The translations under genes were made by a program, and so were the position numbers. 10,177 nt of DNA from Bacteroides sp. (GTDB taxonomy: Bacteria > Bacteroidota > Bacteroidia > Bacteroidales > SM23-62), in assembly GCA_030592145.1 (NCBI GenBank), contig JAUVKJ010000033.1, positions 1 through 10,177 of the forward strand. Direction: 5' to 3'. The notes beneath the pieces were generated by a model. It ran no database searches and had not been told where the DNA came from. It saw only the letters and a list, made by a program, of their open reading frames with translations. Numbering within the stretch: the stretch's first letter is position 1; every line of letters starts with the position of its first letter. This document shows, piece after piece, positions 5,750-10,177 of this stretch.

Positions 5750-7788
5750 AAAAAAATAGAAAATACCACATTAAGACCACCGGAAAGAAAACTCTCGAGA
5801 AGTGGTTCCGGTTAATGACGATGGGCCGCATACTCGACGACCGGGCCCCGAATTACCTGAAGCAGGCCATCGGGTGGTCCTACCATGCACCCTTTGCAGG
5901 GCACGATGGGATACAGCTGGCGATCGGGCAGATATTCGACAGGGAAAAGGATCATCTGTTTCCCTATTACAGGGATATGCTTACGGCCATTTCTGCGGGA
6001 CTGACGGCCGAGGAGATCATTTATAACGGAATATCAAAGGATCTGGATGTGGCCGGAGGCGGAAGGCATATGTCAAACCATTTTGCCAAGCCCGAATGGA
6101 ATGTGCATAATGTATCCTCCTGTACCGGAAATCACACCCTGCATGCCGTAGGTGTGGCCCGTGCCATAAAAAAATACAAAACCCCCGGCATCGCCATCAG
6201 TTCCCAGGGTGAATCATCCGTCTCGGAAGGGTATGTCTATGAGGCCATTAACGGAGCCTCCAATGAAAAATTACCGGTCCTGTTTGTCTTCCAGGATAAT
6301 GGATACGGCATTTCGGTACCGAAGAAAGACCAGACTGCCCGCCGAAAGGTAGCGGATAATTTTACCGGTTTCAGAAACCTGAAAATTATGCATTGCAACG
6401 GCAAGGATGTCTTTGATTCCATGAATACCATGGCCGAAGCCCGCGAACATATCGAGGAACATGAAGAACCTGTGATTGTCCAGGCCAATTGCGTCAGGAT
6501 CCATTCCCATTCCAATTCCGATGCCCATGACCTGTACCGTGATGATTTCGAACTAAACTATGTGAAGGAATATGATCCCCTGGCCAAATTCAGGCGCCTG
6601 CTGCTTCGTTATGAACGATTTACAGAAGAAGAACTGGATGCCATCGAGGAAAAGATGAAGGAGATGGTCAGGAAGGCCCATAAGGCCGGTATGGCAGCAC
6701 CTGATCCTTCCCCTGAATCCATTCATGATTTTGTTATCCCTGAACCTTATATACCGGATAAGTATACCGACGGCACCCATAATTATGACGCTGAATCCAA
6801 AAAACTGATACAGGGACTGAATGAGACCCTGAAAGCAGAATTCCGGCACAATCCGGATATTTATATATGGGGACAGGATGTGGCGCATAAGGAAAAGGGA
6901 GGCATATTCAACGTGACCAAGGGGATGCAGCAGGAGTTCGGCAAAGAGCGTGTGTTCAATGCCCCGATCGCAGAAGATTTCATTATGGGCACTGCCAATG
7001 GAATGAGCCGCTTCAATGATAAGATCCGTATCGTCGTGGAAGGAGCGGAATTTGCAGATTACTTCTGGCCGGCCATGGAGGCTTTCGTTGAAACGACGCA
7101 TGATTACTGGCGCTCAAGGGGACAGTTTTCGCCAAACATAACCATACGTCTGGCTTCGGGTGGTTATATAGGGGGTGGATTGTACCATTCACAGAACATT
7201 GAGGGATCGATCACTACCTTCCCGGGTGTCAGGGTGGTATACCCTTCCTTTGCAGATGATGCAGCGGGACTGCTGCGGACCTGTATACGGAGCAGGGGAT
7301 TGAATTTCTTTATGGAACCCAAGGCATTGTATAATTCTCCGAAGGCCGCTACCCCCATCCCGGATGATTTCGAGGTGCCCTTTGGTAAAGCCCGCATTCG
7401 CCGGGAAGGCGAGGACCTGACCATAATCACCTATGGGAATACTACCCATATGTGCCTGGAGGCCGCCCTGAAGATTTCCGGGGAAGACGGGTCAGGCGTC
7501 GAGGTCATAGACCTGCGTTCCCTTATCCCGCTGGATAAGGAAACCATACTGGCATCGGTTAAAAAGACCGGCAAAGTGCTGGTGGTGCATGAGGATAAGG
7601 TATTCTCCGGGTTTGGTGCCGAGCTTGCAGCTCAGATCACGGATAAGGCCTTTGAATATCTCGACGGTCCGGTGAAAAGAGTAGGCTCCACCTTTACACC
7701 GGTCGGATTCAACCGTATCCTTGAAGGCGCCATTCTGCCTGATACGGACAAAATACTCAAGGCCGCAAGGGATCTACTGGAATATTAA
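5746..7788 (+). CDS. Fused E1 alpha-beta 2-oxoacid dehydrogenase, probably branched-chain type
   Basis: Thiamine-diphosphate-dependent decarboxylase that loads the acyl group onto E2 lipoate. The 680 residues are alpha (about 1-335) and beta (about 350-680) joined in one chain, instead of two subunits. The alpha part has GHDGIQLAIGQIF (52-64) and a thiamine motif GES...DN at 155-185. By alignment to human branched-chain E1 alpha, the Mg ligands Glu, Asn and Tyr correspond to Glu156, Asn185 and Tyr187, so they are intact although the usual GDG...NN is altered. RIHSHSNSDAHDLYR (251-265) matches the active-site His/phosphorylation loop. The beta part has Glu410 in APIAEDFIMG and His481 in GGGLYHSQNIEG, both expected catalytic positions. 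It overlaps the E2 stop by 4 bases. A pyruvate or acetoin substrate remains possible. No E3 gene is nearby. Confidence 0.9.
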   Translation: MKKNRKYHIKTTGKKTLEKWFRLMTMGRILDDRAPNYLKQAIGWSYHAPFAGHDGIQLAIGQIFDREKDHLFPYYRDMLTAISAGLTAEEIIYNGISKDLDVAGGGRHMSNHFAKPEWNVHNVSSCTGNHTLHAVGVARAIKKYKTPGIAISSQGESSVSEGYVYEAINGASNEKLPVLFVFQDNGYGISVPKKDQTARRKVADNFTGFRNLKIMHCNGKDVFDSMNTMAEAREHIEEHEEPVIVQANCVRIHSHSNSDAHDLYRDDFELNYVKEYDPLAKFRRLLLRYERFTEEELDAIEEKMKEMVRKAHKAGMAAPDPSPESIHDFVIPEPYIPDKYTDGTHNYDAESKKLIQGLNETLKAEFRHNPDIYIWGQDVAHKEKGGIFNVTKGMQQEFGKERVFNAPIAEDFIMGTANGMSRFNDKIRIVVEGAEFADYFWPAMEAFVETTHDYWRSRGQFSPNITIRLASGGYIGGGLYHSQNIEGSITTFPGVRVVYPSFADDAAGLLRTCIRSRGLNFFMEPKALYNSPKAATPIPDDFEVPFGKARIRREGEDLTIITYGNTTHMCLEAALKISGEDGSGVEVIDLRSLIPLDKETILASVKKTGKVLVVHEDKVFSGFGAELAAQITDKAFEYLDGPVKRVGSTFTPVGFNRILEGAILPDTDKILKAARDLLEY

Positions 7789-7798
7789 AAGCATAGCA

Positions 7799-8308
7799 AT
7801 GAAAAAGACAGGAATCGTTTTCAGCTTCAACACCCATAAAACTTCAAAGATTGCCAAAAGGATATCCGAAGCCTTTGAGGACACCGCAAAAGTTGAAATG
7901 GTCAACGTGGAGGAAATAAGACCGGAGCAATTCCTCGGGTACGAAAACCTGATCTGTGGAACAGCCACCTGGTTCGACGGGGAACTTCCCAACCACTGGG
8001 ATGAATTCGTTCCAGACCTGGAAGACATGGACCTGAAAGGCAAGAATATTGCAATATTCGGTCTGGGAGACCAGAAAGGATACCCCGAGAACTTCCTGGA
8101 TGGGATGGGCATCCTGGCAGAGCTATTCGAGGCACTGGGTGCCAGACTGGTAGGATTTACCTCCACGGAAGGCTATGCCTACGAATCGTCCGGAGCAGAA
8201 CGCGGAGGCCAGTTCTGCGGTCTGGGGATTGACTATGAAACCCAGGGAAGTAAAAACAAGGAGCGTGTCAACGCCTGGGTGGAAAAACTGAAGCTGGAGT
8301 TCAGATAG
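7799..8308 (+). CDS. Long-chain flavodoxin
   Basis: FMN electron carrier of 169 residues, the length of long-chain flavodoxins. It begins with MKKTGIVFSFNTHKT; residues 10-15 (FNTHKT) hold the position of the phosphate-binding loop [ST]xTGxT but differ at two sites. FMN-stacking residues are present: Trp58 in GTATWFDGELPNHW and Tyr95 in FGLGDQKGYPENF, aligning with Trp57 and Tyr94 of the Anabaena protein. The long-chain insert is visible at about 121-148 (TEGYAYESSG...GLGIDYETQG). I chose ATG at 7799; an in-frame ATG at 7721 lies inside the E1 gene and would add 26 residues unlike any flavodoxin. Only 10 bases separate it from E1, so it is probably co-transcribed. Likely partners are a pyruvate:ferredoxin-type oxidoreductase or other low-potential enzymes; a direct link to the complex is speculative. 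Confidence 0.92.
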   Translation: MKKTGIVFSFNTHKTSKIAKRISEAFEDTAKVEMVNVEEIRPEQFLGYENLICGTATWFDGELPNHWDEFVPDLEDMDLKGKNIAIFGLGDQKGYPENFLDGMGILAELFEALGARLVGFTSTEGYAYESSGAERGGQFCGLGIDYETQGSKNKERVNAWVEKLKLEFR

Positions 8309-8386
8309 TTATCCTGTTCTGTGTTTGTATTCTTTTTTTTATATGCTGCATAGAATATATCATATTTATTTACTTCTTTTGTATGA
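8309..8386. other. Short T-rich spacer between the dehydrogenase operon and leuA
   Basis: The 78 bases carry eight T's in a row and a small ATGC-T-GCAT palindrome, but no GC-rich stem before the T-run, no leader peptide with leucine codons and no full promoter match. TTCTTTTG just before the start is one base off TAnnTTTG but too close to the ATG to leave a leader. leuA may therefore be partly read from upstream. Confidence 0.4.
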
Positions 8387-9880
8387 ATGAAAGAGAAAGT
8401 ATATGTATTTGATACCACCCTCAGGGATGGTGAGCAGGTGCCGGGATGCCAGTTAAACACGATTGAAAAAATTGAAGTAGCAAAGGCACTTGAAAGCCTG
8501 GGAGTGGACATCATTGAAGCCGGTTTTCCGATCTCCAGTCCGGGAGATTTTAACTCCGTTGTGGAAATCTCCAAGGCGGTCAGGGAGCCTGTTATTTGTG
8601 GACTTACACGTGCCGTTGAGAAAGACATTGAAGTAGCCGCAGATGCGCTTCAATATGCAGAGCGACCCAGGATCCATACCGGTATCGGTACCTCCTATTA
8701 TCATATCATTTACAAACTGAATTCCACCCAGGATAAGATACTGGAAAGAGCTGTAGCCGCTGTAAAGTATGCTAAAAAATTCGTCGAAGACATAGAGTTT
8801 TATGCCGAAGATGCGGGCCGTACGGATAACAAATACCTGGCAAAGGTAATACAGGCTGTTATTAAAGCCGGCGCTACCGTAGTGAATATACCTGACACAA
8901 CAGGATATACCCTGCCTGAAGAATTCGGGGCAAAGATCAAGTATCTGAAAGATCATGTTGAAAACATTGATGATGCCATCATATCCACCCATTGCCATAA
9001 TGACCTTGGCATGGCTACGGCCAATACCATGACCGGTATCATTAACGGTGCACGGCAGGTGGAGGTCACCATAAACGGCATCGGGGAAAGGGCCGGCAAT
9101 ACCTCCCTCGAAGAAGTTGTCATGATCCTGAAGAGCCGTAAACACCTTAAGCTGTATACGGATATTAATTCAAAACGGATCTTAAAAACATCGCGACTTG
9201 TATCAAACCTGATGAGAATGCCGGTACAACCCAACAAGGCGATCGTAGGCAGGAATGCCTTCGCCCACTCCTCGGGTATCCACCAGGACGGTGTAATAAA
9301 AAGGCGTGAAAATTATGAGATCATCGATCCCAGGGCTGTCGGGATCAATGAATCTTCCATTGTCCTGACCGCAAGAAGCGGAAGGGCTGCCCTGAAACAT
9401 CGTATTGGGCTACTGGGCTATAAATTAAGTAAGGACAAACTGGATAACCTGTACCATGAATTCCTCGAAGTTGCCGATAATAAAAAGGAGGTCAACGATG
9501 AGGACCTGAAGGTTCTGGTAGGAAAGGAAAAGCGCGGACCCCGCAGCATCGAATTAAAATCCCTCCAGGTCACCTGCGGTATTAATTCCATACCGACGGC
9601 CACTGTTACCCTGGAAATACAGGGGGAAAGCTTTACGGAGTCTGCCATTGGCAACGGCCCCATTGACGCTTCATTTACGGCTGTAAAAAAGATCGTGAAC
9701 AAAAAGGTCAGGCTGGAGGAGTTTCTTATCCAGGCCATTACCAGGGGCAGCAATGACCTGGGGAAAGTCCATGTACAGATAACACACAGGGGAAGCACCT
9801 ATTACGGTTTTTCAGCCAATACAGATATTATTACCGCATCCGTAGAAGCATTTGTAGATGCCCTTGCACAGATCGTCTGA
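8387..9880 (+). CDS. leuA: 2-isopropylmalate synthase
   Basis: First committed enzyme of leucine synthesis: acetyl-CoA + 2-oxoisovalerate gives 2-isopropylmalate. The 497 residues comprise a TIM-barrel catalytic domain, a linker and a C-terminal regulatory domain. Motifs are [12 protein letters not shown] (9-20, catalytic Arg13 and metal ligand Asp14), [13 protein letters not shown] (201-213, metal ligands His202 and His204), GIGERAGN (231-238) and SSGIHQDGV (295-303). The C-terminal LeuA dimer domain (about 388-497) has [18 protein letters not shown], as in leucine-inhibited enzymes, so allosteric control by leucine is expected. Homocitrate and citramalate synthases share the barrel, but the following leuC favours LeuA. 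The ATG at 8387 places DTTLRDG at residue 9, as usual. An ATG at 8383 is in another frame and closes at once. Confidence 0.95.
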   Translation: MKEKVYVFDTTLRDGEQVPGCQLNTIEKIEVAKALESLGVDIIEAGFPISSPGDFNSVVEISKAVREPVICGLTRAVEKDIEVAADALQYAERPRIHTGIGTSYYHIIYKLNSTQDKILERAVAAVKYAKKFVEDIEFYAEDAGRTDNKYLAKVIQAVIKAGATVVNIPDTTGYTLPEEFGAKIKYLKDHVENIDDAIISTHCHNDLGMATANTMTGIINGARQVEVTINGIGERAGNTSLEEVVMILKSRKHLKLYTDINSKRILKTSRLVSNLMRMPVQPNKAIVGRNAFAHSSGIHQDGVIKRRENYEIIDPRAVGINESSIVLTARSGRAALKHRIGLLGYKLSKDKLDNLYHEFLEVADNKKEVNDEDLKVLVGKEKRGPRSIELKSLQVTCGINSIPTATVTLEIQGESFTESAIGNGPIDASFTAVKKIVNKKVRLEEFLIQAITRGSNDLGKVHVQITHRGSTYYGFSANTDIITASVEAFVDALAQIV

Positions 9881-10177
9881 ATGGCAAAAACATTGTTTGA
9901 TAAAATTTGGGGGAAACATATTGTTGACCGCATACCAGACGGACCTGATGTACTATACATCGACCGCCACTTCATTCACGAGGTAACCAGTCCACAGGCC
10001 TTTGCGGGACTCGAACGCAGAGGAATCCCGGTTTTCAGACCGGAGCAGGTATTTGCCACACCCGATCATAACGTTCCCACAATCGACCAGCATCTGGCTA
10101 TCAGGGATAAGTTATCCCGGATTCAGGTTGAAAAACTCACGGAGAACTGCCGCGTACACAATATTCAGTTGTTTGAT
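9881..10177 (+). CDS. leuC: 3-isopropylmalate dehydratase large subunit, N-terminal part only
   Basis: The first 99 codons of an aconitase-family protein; the rest lies beyond the right edge. With LeuD it isomerises 2-isopropylmalate to 3-isopropylmalate using a 4Fe-4S cluster, whose cysteine ligands would lie further on and are not visible. Recognisable LeuC residues are [10 protein letters not shown] at the N-terminus, [17 protein letters not shown] (25-41), GIPVFRP, and TPDHNVPT (60-67), the last being the substrate-loop signature of the family. The ATG begins immediately after the leuA TGA with no gap, so the two are almost surely one operon and translated by re-initiation. There is no separate Shine-Dalgarno. 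leuD and leuB are expected downstream but cannot be seen. Confidence 0.95.
   Translation, partial: MAKTLFDKIWGKHIVDRIPDGPDVLYIDRHFIHEVTSPQAFAGLERRGIPVFRPEQVFATPDHNVPTIDQHLAIRDKLSRIQVEKLTENCRVHNIQLFD

Noticed and set aside
7721..7798. 26-residue N-terminal extension of the flavodoxin
   Set aside because: It overlaps the E1 coding end, has no similarity to flavodoxin N-termini, and the ATG at 7799 gives the normal beta-strand start.
8320..8350. Terminator after the flavodoxin
   Set aside because: Eight T's are present but the preceding bases do not form a stable stem; the CTGAA/TTCAG pair around the stop codon is only 5 bases long and too far upstream.
8309..8386. Leucine attenuator or T-box before leuA
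   Set aside because: There is no leader ORF with leucine codons, no competing GC stems and the region is too short for a T-box.

Overview
The window reads as chromosomal DNA of a Bacteroidota (Bacteroidetes) bacterium. The evidence is as follows. Two upstream regions carry the phylum's promoter pattern (TTG or TTTG, 17-23 bases, then TAnnTTTG). Most start codons have an A/T-rich leader rather than a Shine-Dalgarno sequence. The E1 component is one fused alpha-beta protein, a form often seen in that phylum. All gene identities come from reading motifs; no database search was possible.

Layout: (1) Positions 1-1340, minus strand: a thiosulfate-uptake pair, a small TusA-family sulfur carrier (tsuB-like) followed by a YeeE/YedE-family membrane transporter (tsuA-like), whose C-terminus runs off the left edge. 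(2) Positions 1341-1607: a divergent regulatory region with a good Bacteroidota promoter facing right, a CRP/FNR-type palindrome and a longer inverted repeat facing the sulfur genes. (3) Positions 1608-2654, plus: an exported protein resembling the CotH atypical-kinase family. (4) Positions 2655-2949: AT-rich spacer with a large hairpin, a repeated 7-mer and a promoter. (5) Positions 2950-4281, plus: an exported or membrane-anchored serine hydrolase of the class C beta-lactamase/PBP fold. (6) Positions 4445-8308, plus: a compact operon of 2-oxoacid dehydrogenase E2, fused E1 (4-base overlap) and a long-chain flavodoxin. (7) Positions 8387-10177, plus: leucine biosynthesis, leuA followed directly by the start of leuC, which is cut by the right edge.

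Functionally, the right half is a coherent metabolic block. If the E1/E2 pair is of the branched-chain type, as its residues suggest, it oxidises the same 2-oxoisovalerate that LeuA condenses with acetyl-CoA, so an oxidative branch and a biosynthetic branch from one keto acid sit side by side. No E3 (dihydrolipoamide dehydrogenase) gene lies in the window. I see no mobile element, phage gene, CRISPR array, tRNA or rRNA, and no convincing wholly new system. The best leads are the CotH-like secreted protein, the flavodoxin with a non-standard phosphate loop tied to the dehydrogenase operon, and the regulatory region upstream of the sulfur pair.
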